Assembly (NCBI RefSeq): GCF_025244825.1
Contig: NZ_CP104263.1
Span: forward strand, 806,001-870,000
Length of the DNA stretch: 64,000 nucleotides
DNA from: Arthrobacter jinronghuae
GTDB lineage: Bacteria > Actinomycetota > Actinomycetes > Actinomycetales > Micrococcaceae
Reading direction: 5' to 3'
Every line of letters starts with the position of its first letter. Position 1 is the first letter of the stretch. The notes below the pieces were generated by a model. That model searched no databases. It was not told the DNA's origin and saw only the letters and a program-made list of their open reading frames with translations. Shown here one piece after another: positions 39,462 through 49,153 of this stretch. The translations under genes and the position numbers were made by a program.

Positions 39462-40322
39462 TCAGCTGCGGTACGCGTGTACCCAATCCGCCGTGGTCTT
39501 GATCCCGCCGAAGGTGTAGAAATGCAGCCGGACATCGCCGTGGGTTGTGGGTGAAAGAGCCTGGGCCAGGTCCTGGATGAACCGGCCCGGACCTGCTGTG
39601 CCCAGCAGATTGGACAGGGAAAACCCATACTTATGGGCGATTCCTGCCGAGGAGGCAACGCCGAACCGGCGGGCGTAACCGAGGAGGCGCTTCACCCCGG
39701 CGGGGCCGGGGACGCCGATCCGGACGGGTGCACTCACGCCGCGGCTGCGGAGTTCCTCAAGCCAGATAAGGACAGGCGCCACGTCGAAGCCGAACTGCGT
39801 CGTGATCGAAGCCTCCAGACCGCTCTGGTCCAGCGCCTGGATCTTGTCTTCCAAGGCCGTCCAGAGGGTGCCGGTATCAATGTCCGGATGTCCCTCGGGA
39901 TAGCCGCTGATGCTCACGGCCCGGACCCCGTGCCCGGGAAGCAGTCCGCTCCGGATTACGGACAGCGCGTCCGGGAAGGGGCCCAGCGGGGATACCGGGT
40001 CTCCGCCGACCACAAAAAGCTCACGCGTTGCGTCGGCTTCCTCGAGCGCCACCAGGAACTTGCCGAGGTCTTCTCGGGATTCCAGCCGCCGCGCGGAAAT
40101 ATGCGGAACGGGAACGAATCCGCCGGCGCGGACGGCCGCAGCAGCGGCGACGCGCATCGGCAGGTCCTCATTCCCCAGGAACGTGACGTTGACCCGTGTC
40201 CCCGGGGGGATGGAAGGCTGCGCCTCCTGGAGCGCACCGATGTCCTTGCCGGTCATCTCGAGCGAGAAACCAGTGAGTAGCCGGGCGGGGGCGGAAGGCG
40301 TTTCAACGGGGTCCGGAGTCAT
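39462..40322 (-). CDS. Methylenetetrahydrofolate reductase family protein (MetF-like)
   Basis: A 286-residue TIM-barrel protein of the MetF family: FSLEMTGKD at the first strand (conserved glutamate), RVNVTFLGNED, LFVVGGDPVSPLG and the ITTQFGFDV motif. It should interconvert methylene- and methyl-tetrahydrofolate. ATG 40322 is fixed by TAGGGT seven bases upstream and TGGACA 17 bp further, a leaderless promoter. In SYK-6 a metF gene sits beside ligM to recycle methyl-tetrahydrofolate, and this neighbourhood suggests the same. Being more diverged than housekeeping MetF would support that; this needs comparison with the genome's other copy. Confidence 0.82.
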   Translation of the reverse strand: MTPDPVETPSAPARLLTGFSLEMTGKDIGALQEAQPSIPPGTRVNVTFLGNEDLPMRVAAAAAVRAGGFVPVPHISARRLESREDLGKFLVALEEADATRELFVVGGDPVSPLGPFPDALSVIRSGLLPGHGVRAVSISGYPEGHPDIDTGTLWTALEDKIQALDQSGLEASITTQFGFDVAPVLIWLEELRSRGVSAPVRIGVPGPAGVKRLLGYARRFGVASSAGIAHKYGFSLSNLLGTAGPGRFIQDLAQALSPTTHGDVRLHFYTFGGIKTTADWVHAYRS

Positions 40323-40329
40323 GCGCGTT

Positions 40330-40358
40330 ACCCTAGCGACCGCGGAAACCGGTGTCCA
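40330..40358 (-). promoter_or_regulatory. Leaderless promoter of the metF-like gene
   Basis: On the minus strand TGGACA (40353-40358), a 17-bp spacer and TAGGGT (40330-40335) end seven bases before the ATG. Transcription would start at or next to the start codon, leaving no ribosome-binding site. Confidence 0.65.
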
Positions 40359-40375
40359 CGGTTCCGCTCCGTGGC

Positions 40376-42115
40376 TTACGGCAGCATCCAATCAAGGACC
40401 GGGGTGGACTGCAGGTACACCAGAATGCACAGGGCGAGCAGCAGCAGCACGCTCCAGCCGACCACCTTGCGCAGCAGCACCGATTCCTGGCCGCTCATGT
40501 TCACCGCGGCAGCCCCGATGGCAAGGTTCTGCGGGCTGATGAGCTTGCCCATGACACCGCCGCCGGTGTTGGCGGCAACCATCAGCTGCGGATCCAGGCC
40601 GGCCTCAATTCCGGCTGTCTGCTGGAGCTTGGCAAAGAGCGCGTTCGCGGAGGTATCCGAACCGGTCACCGCCGTGCCGATCCAGCCGAGCACGGGGGAG
40701 AGGAAGGCAAAGAAGCCGCCGGTCGCCGCGAGCCACGTCCCGATCGATACCGTCTGCCCGGAAAAGTTCATCACGTATGCCAGGGCCAGCACCCCAAGGA
40801 TGGTCAGCGCTGCGGAACGCATCCGCACCGCCGTCGTCCATATTTCCCGCACCGCCGCTCCCATGCTCAACGGATACCGGCCGTTTTCATTGAAGCGGGA
40901 GTAGACCAGGGCAACAATCAGCCCGGTGATCAGCAGCAAGGTACCGGGGCTGATCAGCCAGTCGAAGTTGTAGACGGTGGAGGACTGGGTCTGGCCGTTG
41001 CTGTCCAGCAGGGCTTCGTGCAGCACAGGCCAGGGGATCTCGATGTTGGTCTTCGCCAGTGCTTCGGGCACGTCGATGCCGAGCGTCCACAGGTTCACAA
41101 AACCGAAAATGACAATGACCGCCACATAGGGGAACAACGCCATCCACGCGCGTCCCGGGGTCAGACGGTCAGCAGCGGTGTCATCCGCCGCAGTCTGGAC
41201 GTCCGACGCCGCGCCGGTGCCCGCCGGCGTCCAGCCGTCCGCCCGCGCTTCGGCCAGTTCCGCTTTCATCCGCTGGCCGGCCTCGCCGCCGTTGCGCGGA
41301 TGCCAGAAGCGCAGGAACCCCACGGCGGCCAGCAACGCCACGAGGGAGGCCACAATGTCGGTGAGTTCATAGGAGAAATAGTTTGAGCACAGGAACTGGA
41401 AAATGGAGAAAACGACGCCGGTGAACAGGGCTATGGGCCAGCAGTCCCGCAGGCCTCGGCGTCCGTCCAGGATGAACAGCAGGATCAGCGGTACAAACAG
41501 GGCCAGCACCGGTGTCTGCCGGCCCACCACGGCACCGATTTCATCTCCCGTGTAGCCGGTGAGATTGGCAGCGGTGGTAATGGGGATGGCCAGGGCGCCG
41601 AACGCCACCGGGGCGGTGTTGGCTACCAGCACCGCGGTTGCCGCGCGGATCGGGGCGATGCCCAGGGCCAGCAGCATGGTCACCGTAATGGCGACCGGGG
41701 CGCCGAATCCGGCCAGCGCCTCCAGCAGGCCGCCGAAGCAGAAGGCCACCAGGATGGCCTGCACCCTCAGGTCCCCGCCGCCGATTGCATCAAAGACCCT
41801 TCGCAGGTCCTCGAACCGGCCGCTGAGTACCGTCACCTGGTACAGCCACACGGCCATCACAATGATCCAGACCACCGGGAACAACCCGAAGGCGGCGCCC
41901 TGCGTGGCTGAGAGCAGGGCAAGACCTACCGGCATGCCGAAACCGAAGATGCCGACGGCGAGGGCTACGAGGAGCGCCCAGGCCCCGGCCACGTATGCCC
42001 GGGTTTTGGCGAAGGCCAGCAGGAAGAAAAAGGTGAGCAACGGCAGCAGCGCTACGAGCGCGGACAAGGCCACGCTGCCGAGGACGGGGTTGGTGCTGGG
42101 AGTGAAGCTGTCCAT
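40376..42115 (-). CDS. lctP: L-lactate permease
   Basis: A 579-residue LctP-type transporter with about 13 hydrophobic segments. The family signatures are FGGLLEALAGFGAPVAITVTML, AFGALAIPITTAANLTG and, near the C-terminus, LGWIGTAVTGSDTSANALFAKLQ and NTGGGVMGKLISPQNLAIG. ATG 42115 with GGAGG five bases upstream is chosen over an earlier in-frame start. It presumably supplies lactate to LutABC encoded at 32.5-35.4 kb. A cytoplasmic loop of Asp/Ala-rich residues between two segments (about residues 280-315) is longer than in E. coli LldP as I recall it. Confidence 0.93.
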   Translation of the reverse strand: MDSFTPSTNPVLGSVALSALVALLPLLTFFFLLAFAKTRAYVAGAWALLVALAVGIFGFGMPVGLALLSATQGAAFGLFPVVWIIVMAVWLYQVTVLSGRFEDLRRVFDAIGGGDLRVQAILVAFCFGGLLEALAGFGAPVAITVTMLLALGIAPIRAATAVLVANTAPVAFGALAIPITTAANLTGYTGDEIGAVVGRQTPVLALFVPLILLFILDGRRGLRDCWPIALFTGVVFSIFQFLCSNYFSYELTDIVASLVALLAAVGFLRFWHPRNGGEAGQRMKAELAEARADGWTPAGTGAASDVQTAADDTAADRLTPGRAWMALFPYVAVIVIFGFVNLWTLGIDVPEALAKTNIEIPWPVLHEALLDSNGQTQSSTVYNFDWLISPGTLLLITGLIVALVYSRFNENGRYPLSMGAAVREIWTTAVRMRSAALTILGVLALAYVMNFSGQTVSIGTWLAATGGFFAFLSPVLGWIGTAVTGSDTSANALFAKLQQTAGIEAGLDPQLMVAANTGGGVMGKLISPQNLAIGAAAVNMSGQESVLLRKVVGWSVLLLLALCILVYLQSTPVLDWMLP

Positions 42116-42280
42116 AAAGACCTCCGCGCCGGCTGCGGAACCGACTTCAACGGATGGAGCTTCCCGATGAGGCCGCAACTCCGGCTGAACCGTGGAAGCA
42201 CTGGAACAAGCGTTCATTCAAGCGTACGGCGGCGTTCCCTGTTGGTAACCCCCGGCCGGCCTTGGCAGGCCAGTTACCCG

Positions 42281-42988
42281 TCAGGAAGATACGGAGCCGG
42301 CAGCGCTGCGCTCGCGGTGGTGGCGGACGTAACCGGTCACGGCCACGGCAATCGAGATGACGGCCGAGATAGTCAATCCGAGCCAGAGCCCGACCTTCAG
42401 GGCAGCCGCGCCGGCTACGGCTCCAAGCATAATCAGGGAAATCGCGAGGGCCCGGCGGACCCAGTGCTTGCTGTCCCCGCCGGCCAGACGCGAGTCCGAG
42501 GCAAGCCCCGTAATGGTTGAGGTCACTACCACTGTTGTAATCTCAGCGACCTTCAACCGCTTGGCGGTCGCGGCCTGGATGCCCATCGATATGGCGAGGG
42601 CCGACGTCGTGATGCTGCCTAAGTGGGAATTGCTCTGTACATCCACCACCGCCGTGAGGACGGCCAATGCGGAAATGACACCCGCCACCACCATCAGTGA
42701 CAGCGTGGTCCGCCCGGACCAGCCCTCCGGGCCCTTGCGCAGCATTCGGCCGGCAAGGGCGGCGCCCAGCATAAAGAAGAGAAGCGCCAGGATCGGACGC
42801 AGGATCGGCAGGTCGGCACCACCGGCAAAGGCCATGCCCAGCAGCACCACGTTGCCCGTCATATTTCCGGTGAAGACCCGGTCGAGGCCCAGATAACCGA
42901 CAGCGTCCACTACCCCGGTGGAGAAAGTCAGGGCCAGCATCAGCCATAGATGCACCCGTTCGGTCGGTACGGCGTTGAGTCGTTTCAC
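42281..42988 (-). CDS. DUF1275 (YoaK-like) membrane protein
   Basis: A 235-residue membrane protein with about six hydrophobic segments and the DUF1275 features FSTGVVDAVGYLGLDRVFTGNMTGNVVLLGM near the N-terminus. The start is GTG 42988 with AAGGAG eleven bases upstream. Function unknown. It is divergent from the gamma-glutamyltransferase gene. Confidence 0.9.
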   Translation of the reverse strand: MKRLNAVPTERVHLWLMLALTFSTGVVDAVGYLGLDRVFTGNMTGNVVLLGMAFAGGADLPILRPILALLFFMLGAALAGRMLRKGPEGWSGRTTLSLMVVAGVISALAVLTAVVDVQSNSHLGSITTSALAISMGIQAATAKRLKVAEITTVVVTSTITGLASDSRLAGGDSKHWVRRALAISLIMLGAVAGAAALKVGLWLGLTISAVISIAVAVTGYVRHHRERSAAGSVSS

Positions 42989-43108
42989 TGGCGGAATGTC
43001 TCCTTAGGCAGCCGTCCGTATACGAACGCGTGGCGGAAGGTCCGATTGTATTCAAAATCGCGGGATGCAAGGATTCCCCTAACTCTGTCGTCTGCCGAAA
43101 GCTGCCCC

Positions 43109-44926
43109 GTGACCTATACCGCCCCGGCTTCCTTCACCACCCGGCCCACCCTGCAGGGCACCTTCGGCATGAGTGCGTCTACGCACTGGTTGGCCACGGC
43201 GTCAGCCCAAGCCGTCCTGGAGCGAGGCGGGAACGCCTTCGACGCAGCGGTTGCCGGCGGCTTTGTCCTGCACGTTGTGGAACCGCATCTGAACGGTCCG
43301 GGCGGGGACATGACCGGTGTTTTCGCGACGGCGGAGAACCCTGAAGAACCCGTGGTGCTGATGGGCCAGGGCCCGGCGCCCGCCGCAGCCACCCGGGAGC
43401 ACTACCTCGCCGAAGGCCTGGAACTGGTGCCCGGCGCCGGTGCCCTCGCCGCAGCCGTTCCTGCCGCCGTCGACGCGTGGCTGTTGCTGCTGCGGGAGCA
43501 CGGCAGCTGGGAACTCACAGACGTCCTGGCGTTCGCCGTGGACTACGCCCGCAACGGTCATCCCGTCCTGGCCCGGGTCGGAGCCACCATCGAATCGGTG
43601 GCGGAGCTGTTCTCCGACCACTGGCCCACCTCGGCGGCCCAGTGGATGCCCCAGGGGCGCGTTCCGCGCGAGGGCGAGATCATCCGCAACGAGGCCTACG
43701 CCAGTGTGCTGGACCGGCTGGTCGACGCCGGCTCCGGCGCCGGAAGCCGGGAAGAACGTATCGACGCCGCCCGGCGTGAATGGCGCGAGGGTTTCGTGGC
43801 TCAGACAGCGGCGGATTTCGCGGCTGCACCGCACCGCCACTCCTCGGGAACCGACCACGCCGGCGTCATCACCGCGGCGGACTTCGCGGCGTTCGAAGCG
43901 GGGTTTGAACCTGCTGTCACGTTCGACTTCCGGGGTTACACCATCGCCAAGACCGGAGCCTGGGGGCAGGGGCCGGCGCTGCTGCAGACCCTGGCCATCC
44001 TCGCCGGCTTCGACGACGACCGGCTGGACCCGTCCACGGCGCTGGGCGCACACACCATCCTGGAAGCCCAGAAGCTGGCCATCGCGGACCGCGAGGCATA
44101 CTACGGTGACGCGCAGGTGCCCCTGGACTACCTGCTCAGCGAGGACTACGCGGCCGGCCGCCGCGCCCTGATCACCGACACGGCCTCGGCTGAATTCCGC
44201 CCCGGAACGGTGCCGGGACACACGCCCTTCGTGCCGCCGCTGCGCACGGAGTACCTGCCGCCGGCCTTGGCCGGAGCCAGCGGTGCGGGTGGCTTCGCCG
44301 GCGTCGGCGAGCCCACCGTGCTGCCCACCGGCGAGACCCGCGGGGACACCTGCCACATCGACGTCGTGGACCGGTGGGGCAACATGGTCTCCGCCACCCC
44401 GTCGGGAGGCTGGCTGCAGTCCTCGCCGACCATCCCGGAACTGGGGTTCTGCCTGGGGTCCCGGCTGCAGATGACCTGGCTTGAAGAGGGCGCACCGTCC
44501 ACCCTGGCCCCGGGGAAGCGGCCGCGCACCACGCTGACCCCCACACTGGTGCTCAAGGACGGCAGGCCGGTGGTTGCCCTGGGCTCGCCCGGCGGGGACC
44601 AGCAGGACCAATGGCAGCTGCTGTACCTGCTGCGCACCATCGTGGGCGGCTACACCCCGCAGCAGGCGATTGACGCTCCCGCCCTGCACACCACGTCCAT
44701 TCCCGGTTCTTTCTGGCCGCGCACCTGGACACCGGGCGGTGCGGTAGTGGAAGACCGCCTGGGGGAGGACGTGATTGCCGAGCTGGAATCCCGGGGGCAT
44801 GTGGTGACCCGGGCGGGGGACTGGGCATTGGGACGGTTGTCCTCGGTGGTCCGGGAGCCGGATTCGGGCCTCCTGCAGGCGGCGGCAAATCCGCGGGGAG
44901 CGCAGGGGTATGCGGCCGGGCGGTGA
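43109..44926 (+). CDS. Gamma-glutamyltransferase family protein
   Basis: A 605-residue Ntn-hydrolase of the gamma-glutamyltranspeptidase family. LERGGNAFDAAVAGGFVLHVVEPHLNGPGGD is the large-subunit motif. The autoprocessing nucleophile is probably the threonine of GDTCHIDVVDRWGNMVSATPS. The start at GTG 43109 is the first codon consistent with homologues; no signal peptide is seen, so it is probably intracellular. Many actinobacterial members act on acyl substrates other than glutathione, so the substrate is left open. Confidence 0.88.
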   Translation: MTYTAPASFTTRPTLQGTFGMSASTHWLATASAQAVLERGGNAFDAAVAGGFVLHVVEPHLNGPGGDMTGVFATAENPEEPVVLMGQGPAPAAATREHYLAEGLELVPGAGALAAAVPAAVDAWLLLLREHGSWELTDVLAFAVDYARNGHPVLARVGATIESVAELFSDHWPTSAAQWMPQGRVPREGEIIRNEAYASVLDRLVDAGSGAGSREERIDAARREWREGFVAQTAADFAAAPHRHSSGTDHAGVITAADFAAFEAGFEPAVTFDFRGYTIAKTGAWGQGPALLQTLAILAGFDDDRLDPSTALGAHTILEAQKLAIADREAYYGDAQVPLDYLLSEDYAAGRRALITDTASAEFRPGTVPGHTPFVPPLRTEYLPPALAGASGAGGFAGVGEPTVLPTGETRGDTCHIDVVDRWGNMVSATPSGGWLQSSPTIPELGFCLGSRLQMTWLEEGAPSTLAPGKRPRTTLTPTLVLKDGRPVVALGSPGGDQQDQWQLLYLLRTIVGGYTPQQAIDAPALHTTSIPGSFWPRTWTPGGAVVEDRLGEDVIAELESRGHVVTRAGDWALGRLSSVVREPDSGLLQAAANPRGAQGYAAGR

Positions 44927-45036
44927 GGCCGGCTTACCCCTTCCTCAGGGGGAGGGGAGTTTCGCCCGTTCCGTTGGGTGAGCCCCGAGCCTATAGTTCA
45001 AGAGGGGTTCCTTCCTACTGTGAGCGAGGCTTCAAG

Positions 45037-45999
45037 ATGGCCAATATCACCACCCGACCCGTCACAAAACTTGGAATTGTGGGAGCCGGAAGTGTCGGCA
45101 CTTCAATGGCCTACGCGGCGATCATCCGGGATACGGCCCGCCAGATTGCGATCTACGACATCGACGCCGTCCGGGCCGAGGCCGAGGGTCTGGACCTGGC
45201 CCACGGCACCCAGTTCACCGGCGCCAACACGGTCACCGGCGGAGGCAATATCGAGGACCTGGCCGGGGCCGACGTCATAGCCATCACCGCCGGAGCACGC
45301 CAGCAGCCGGGCCAGAGCCGGCTGGACCTGGCCGGCGCAAATGTGCGGATCCTGGAGAAGCTGATGCCGCAGCTGATGGAACAGGCGCCGGACGCCGTCT
45401 ACATCATGGTGACCAACCCGGCCGACGTCCTCGCCGTTGCCGCACAGAAAATCGCCGGCCTGCCGCGCAACCGGATGTTCTCCTCCGGAACGGTCCTGGA
45501 CACCTCGCGGCTGCGGCTGCTGCTGGCCCGCGAAGCGCACGTACTGATGACCAGCGTGCACGCCACCATCATCGGTGAACACGGCGACAGCGAGTTCCCT
45601 GTCTGGTCCAACGCCACCATCGGCCCCGTGCCCATCCGGGAATGGGAAATCAGCGGCCGGCAGGTTTTCACCGATGAGTTCCTTGCCGCCGCCACGGACG
45701 ACGTCGTCAACGCCGCCTACAAGGTGATCGAGGGCAAGGGAGCAACGAACTACGCGATTGGACTGGCCGGAGTGCGGATCATCGAGGCGGTGCTGAATGC
45801 CGAAAACGCCGTCCTGCCCGTTGCGGCCACGCTGAACGGCGAGTACGGAATCAGCGGTGTTGCACTGTCCCTCCCGTCCATCGTTGGCCACAACGGGGTC
45901 TACAAGATGCTCGAAATGCCGCTGGACGAGGCCGAGACCGGGAAGCTCATGGCTTCGGCCGAGACCCTGCAGGGCACCCTGACGTCACTGGGGATCTAG
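45037..45999 (+). CDS. ldh: L-lactate dehydrogenase (NAD-dependent)
   Basis: A 320-residue enzyme that interconverts pyruvate and L-lactate. GIVGAGSVGTSMAYAA is the NAD motif, the arginines of ARQQPGQSR and the catalytic histidine of GEHGDSEFPVWS are intact. The substrate-discriminating stretch agrees with lactate rather than malate dehydrogenase. ATG 45037 begins the conserved region after GAGG. It is convergent with the DUF72 gene, overlapping at the stop codons. Together with lctP and lutABC the window holds three lactate functions. Confidence 0.94.
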   Translation: MANITTRPVTKLGIVGAGSVGTSMAYAAIIRDTARQIAIYDIDAVRAEAEGLDLAHGTQFTGANTVTGGGNIEDLAGADVIAITAGARQQPGQSRLDLAGANVRILEKLMPQLMEQAPDAVYIMVTNPADVLAVAAQKIAGLPRNRMFSSGTVLDTSRLRLLLAREAHVLMTSVHATIIGEHGDSEFPVWSNATIGPVPIREWEISGRQVFTDEFLAAATDDVVNAAYKVIEGKGATNYAIGLAGVRIIEAVLNAENAVLPVAATLNGEYGISGVALSLPSIVGHNGVYKMLEMPLDEAETGKLMASAETLQGTLTSLGI

Positions 46000-46730
46000 C
46001 GGGCCTGCCCGGTCAGTTCGCGCAGCCGCCAGGCGTTGCGGACTGCGTGCCCTTCGCCGTCGTTGTTGAAGTATGCGTACACGTCCTTGCCCATGGCATC
46101 CCATTCGCGCATCCGGGCCGCCCACCACTGCAGGTCTTCCTCGGAGTAGGAATCGACGTAGAGCTGCTCAGGGTTCGGTCCGTGCAACCGGACGTACACA
46201 AACGGGGCGGTGGCGCGCAGGATGCACGGCAAATGCGCGCCGCTCATGACGGTGTAGGCAGCGCCGTGGCGCTCCAACAGCCGGAAGACCTCTTCGTCGT
46301 TCCAGCTGTCGTGCCGGAACTCCACCGCCACACGGATAGTCCCGGGCAGCTTCGAGAGGACGTAATCCAGACGGTCGTCGTCCCGCGCCATGTCCGGGGA
46401 GAGCTGGAGCAGGAACACTCCGCTGCGGTCGCCGAGCTCGGCGAAGCAACGCTCTATCCGGCCTATCCATTCATCCGGATCCCGCAGCTTCCGGGCGTGG
46501 GTCAGTCCGCGGGGCGCCTTGACGGAAAAGACGTACCCTTCCGGCAGCCGGTCCCGGTAGGCAGCGAACGCCTCCTCGCGAGGCCAGCGGTAAAAGCTGC
46601 CGTTCAGCTCAACGGTGTCGAATTCACTTGCATACTTTTCCAGCCACACCCGGGCGGGCACGCCCTTGGGGTACAGCACGTTGCGCCAGTGGTTGTAGGC
46701 CCAGCCCGATGTTCCGATATGGATGCTCAC
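45996..46730 (-). CDS. DUF72 domain protein
   Basis: A 244-residue TIM-barrel-like protein of the DUF72 (YecE) family: IHIGTSGWAYNHWRNVLYPKGV, ELNGSFYRWP, YVFSVKAPRGLTH and the C-terminal VYAYFNNDGEGHAVRNA. GTG 46730 is chosen because TAGTTT (46738-46743 on the minus strand) lies seven bases upstream, fitting a leaderless transcript, and the conserved domain starts there. Function unknown. Confidence 0.9.
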   Translation of the reverse strand: MSIHIGTSGWAYNHWRNVLYPKGVPARVWLEKYASEFDTVELNGSFYRWPREEAFAAYRDRLPEGYVFSVKAPRGLTHARKLRDPDEWIGRIERCFAELGDRSGVFLLQLSPDMARDDDRLDYVLSKLPGTIRVAVEFRHDSWNDEEVFRLLERHGAAYTVMSGAHLPCILRATAPFVYVRLHGPNPEQLYVDSYSEEDLQWWAARMREWDAMGKDVYAYFNNDGEGHAVRNAWRLRELTGQAR

Positions 46731-46928
46731 ACCATCCAAACTAGCCGCTTCCGGGACCCGCCTGCCGACATTGCGCCCGCTGCCCGGCCCGGCAGCGCGG
46801 ACCGGAGTGACGGAGCCGTCGCCGCAGGAGTGCCCGCAGATGAAATAACCCGGCCGCCGCCGCGGTTGCATCCTACGTGCCCGGCCAAAAAGGCCCCGCG
46901 CGCAAGCAACTGAAAGGCAAGTCCCCCT

Positions 46929-47918
46929 ATGACTGTTCCGCTCTCTATTCTCGATCTCGCCATCATCGATGAGGGCGAGACCGCACGTGATTCGTTTGCG
47001 TCTTCGCTGGCGTTGGCCCAGGAAGCGGAGAAGCTGGGTTACACCCGCATCTGGTACGCAGAGCACCACAACATGCCTACCATCGCTTCCTCCGCCACCA
47101 GCGTGCTGATCGGCTACATTGCCGCGCACACCCAGAACATCCGGCTCGGAGCCGGCGGAGTCATGCTGCCCAACCACGCGCCGCTGACCATTGCGGAGCA
47201 GTTCGGCACTTTGGAAACGCTTTTCCCGGGCCGGATTGATCTCGGCCTCGGCCGGGCTCCCGGCACGGACCAGAAGACGCTGCACGCGCTCCGCCGGGAC
47301 CACATGTCCTCGGACAGCTTCCCCCAGGACGTCCAGGAACTGCAGGGTTACCTGAGCGGCAATACGCTGATCCCGGGCATCAACGCGACGCCGGGGGCCG
47401 GCACCAACGTGCCGCTGTACATCCTGGGCTCCTCCCTCTTCGGCGCCAAGCTGGCCGCCGCCCTTGGCCTGCCCTACTCGTTTGCCTCGCACTTCGCCCC
47501 GCAGGCACTGCAGGACGCAGTAACCATCTACCGCCGTGACTTCAAGCCCTCGGCCCAGCTGGCCGAGCCGTACGTGATTGCCGGCGTGAACGTTGTGGCC
47601 GCCGAGACCACCGAAGAGGCCCAGCAGATGTTTGCCGATTCACAGCGCCGCCGGGTGACCCAGCTCTTCGGCCGGGACCGTACCTTCACTGATGAAGAGG
47701 CGGATGCCATCCTGCAGTCGCCGGGCGGACAGCAGGTCAAGCAGATGGGCCGCTACTCGGCCGTCGGCAACCCCGAGGAAGTCCGGGACTACCTCGACTG
47801 GTTCACCGGACATGCGCAGGCCGACGAACTGATCGTTGCCACGCAGACCGCCACGCTGGAATCCCGGCTCCGGTCCTTCCAGCTGCTGGCAGACGCCGCA
47901 CTGCCGGTCCGGGCCTAA
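46929..47918 (+). CDS. LLM-class flavin-dependent oxidoreductase (luciferase-like)
   Basis: A 329-residue alpha/beta-barrel protein of the bacterial luciferase-like family, YhbW-type subgroup. [25 protein letters not shown] and [24 protein letters not shown] are characteristic, followed by [14 protein letters not shown]. It would bind FMN or F420; the substrate is unknown. AAAGG lies upstream of the ATG. The thioesterase gene follows after 48 bp. Confidence 0.93.
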   Translation: MTVPLSILDLAIIDEGETARDSFASSLALAQEAEKLGYTRIWYAEHHNMPTIASSATSVLIGYIAAHTQNIRLGAGGVMLPNHAPLTIAEQFGTLETLFPGRIDLGLGRAPGTDQKTLHALRRDHMSSDSFPQDVQELQGYLSGNTLIPGINATPGAGTNVPLYILGSSLFGAKLAAALGLPYSFASHFAPQALQDAVTIYRRDFKPSAQLAEPYVIAGVNVVAAETTEEAQQMFADSQRRRVTQLFGRDRTFTDEEADAILQSPGGQQVKQMGRYSAVGNPEEVRDYLDWFTGHAQADELIVATQTATLESRLRSFQLLADAALPVRA

Positions 47919-47966
47919 CCATGCCTAATCAGCAGCCGCCTGCGGCTGCTGTGCTAGATATAAAGG

Positions 47967-48437
47967 ATGAGTTCTAACCCGCACGTTATCCACTGTTCCG
48001 TCGGCATGCGCTGGGGGGACATGGATGCTTACGGGCATATCAACAACGTTGAGATCGTCCGGATGCTCGAGGAAGCACGGGTGCATGCCTTCGGCCCTCC
48101 CGGCGGAACGGGAGGGCCGGGGCAGCAGCCTGGGGTGCCGCTGTTCAGCGATGTACCGCCCGGCACCCAGTCCCTTGTCGTGGAACACCGCGTCCGGTAC
48201 GTGGCGGAACTGACCTACCGGAACGTCCCGGCCGACGTCGACGTCTGGATCAGCGCGGTCAAGGGCGCCAGCCTCACACTCTCCTACGTGATCCATGACC
48301 CGGTGACCGGGCAGGCCTGCGTCCGCGCGGAAACCACACTGGCCTTTGTCGACGGAGCCACCGGGATGCTGCAGCGCCTGACGCCGGCCCAGCGGGAAAT
48401 GGCAGCAGCGCATACAGGGGCTTCCGTCTTCGCCTGA
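47967..48437 (+). CDS. Acyl-CoA thioesterase (4HBT hotdog fold)
   Basis: A 156-residue hotdog-fold thioesterase. MRWGDMDAYGHINNVEIVRMLEEARV is the 4HBT signature with the catalytic Asp near residue 17, and VEHRVRYVAELTYRN follows. Such enzymes hydrolyse acyl-CoA. TAGATA six bases before the start, and AAAGG directly before it, leave open whether the mRNA is leaderless. Confidence 0.9.
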   Translation: MSSNPHVIHCSVGMRWGDMDAYGHINNVEIVRMLEEARVHAFGPPGGTGGPGQQPGVPLFSDVPPGTQSLVVEHRVRYVAELTYRNVPADVDVWISAVKGASLTLSYVIHDPVTGQACVRAETTLAFVDGATGMLQRLTPAQREMAAAHTGASVFA

Positions 48438-48536
48438 GCTCCCCGCCGCCCCTCGACCCCTGTGATCGGCACGCGTCCGCTATTAACATCTTCCGTAGTC
48501 CCGGCAGGTCCAGCCCGGTAACCAAGGAGATGCGCC

Positions 48537-49082
48537 GTGTGGCACAACCTCGGCATCACCCCGTCCGAAGCTCTTTGGGTTGTGCTGAGTGCCCTCGGCA
48601 TTTACGCAGCCTTCTCCCTGCTGGTCCGCGGCTTTGGGCAGCGCGCACTGGCTAGCTGGTCCACGCTGGACCGCGCCATCGTTATTGCCCTGGGCGCTGT
48701 GCTTGGCCGGGTGGTCCTCGGCTACACGCCGACTCTTGCGGCCGGCGTCATCGGATTGGCCACGATGTTCGGGATGCTGCGGGTGGAGGGCTACCTTCGC
48801 CGGAGCCGGCACGGAGCCTACCTCACCAGCCGGCCGATCCTCCTGATGGCCGGAAGCGAGGTGGTGCAGGAGGGACTGCGTAAGGCGCACATCCTGGAAG
48901 AGGAGCTGTTCTTCAAGCTGAGGCAGTCCGGCATCCGGAACCTGACCGAAGTGGCTGTGGCGATTCTGGAGCCCACAGGCGAGGTCAGCATCCTTCGCCG
49001 GGGCGAGCGCATTGATCCGCTGCTGCTGAGCCGGGTTCCTAACCAATCCCGGATTCCGCGTGACCTGTTGCTCCCGGAGTAG
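48537..49082 (+). CDS. DUF421 (YetF-like) membrane protein
   Basis: A 181-residue protein with two to three N-terminal hydrophobic segments and a C-terminal soluble DUF421 domain containing LISRPILLMAGSEVV-like sequence (here LTSRPILLMAGSEVVQEGL) and LRQSGIRNLTEVAVAILEPTG. GTG 48537 follows AAGGAG. Function unknown; in spore formers relatives affect germination, which does not apply here. Confidence 0.88.
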   Translation: MWHNLGITPSEALWVVLSALGIYAAFSLLVRGFGQRALASWSTLDRAIVIALGAVLGRVVLGYTPTLAAGVIGLATMFGMLRVEGYLRRSRHGAYLTSRPILLMAGSEVVQEGLRKAHILEEELFFKLRQSGIRNLTEVAVAILEPTGEVSILRRGERIDPLLLSRVPNQSRIPRDLLLPE

Positions 49083-49153
49083 GTGTTCCGTGGCCGGGTA
49101 GGCTTCTGCGTACCTGCCCTGAGACGGGCGCCACACTCACCTAAAGGACCACG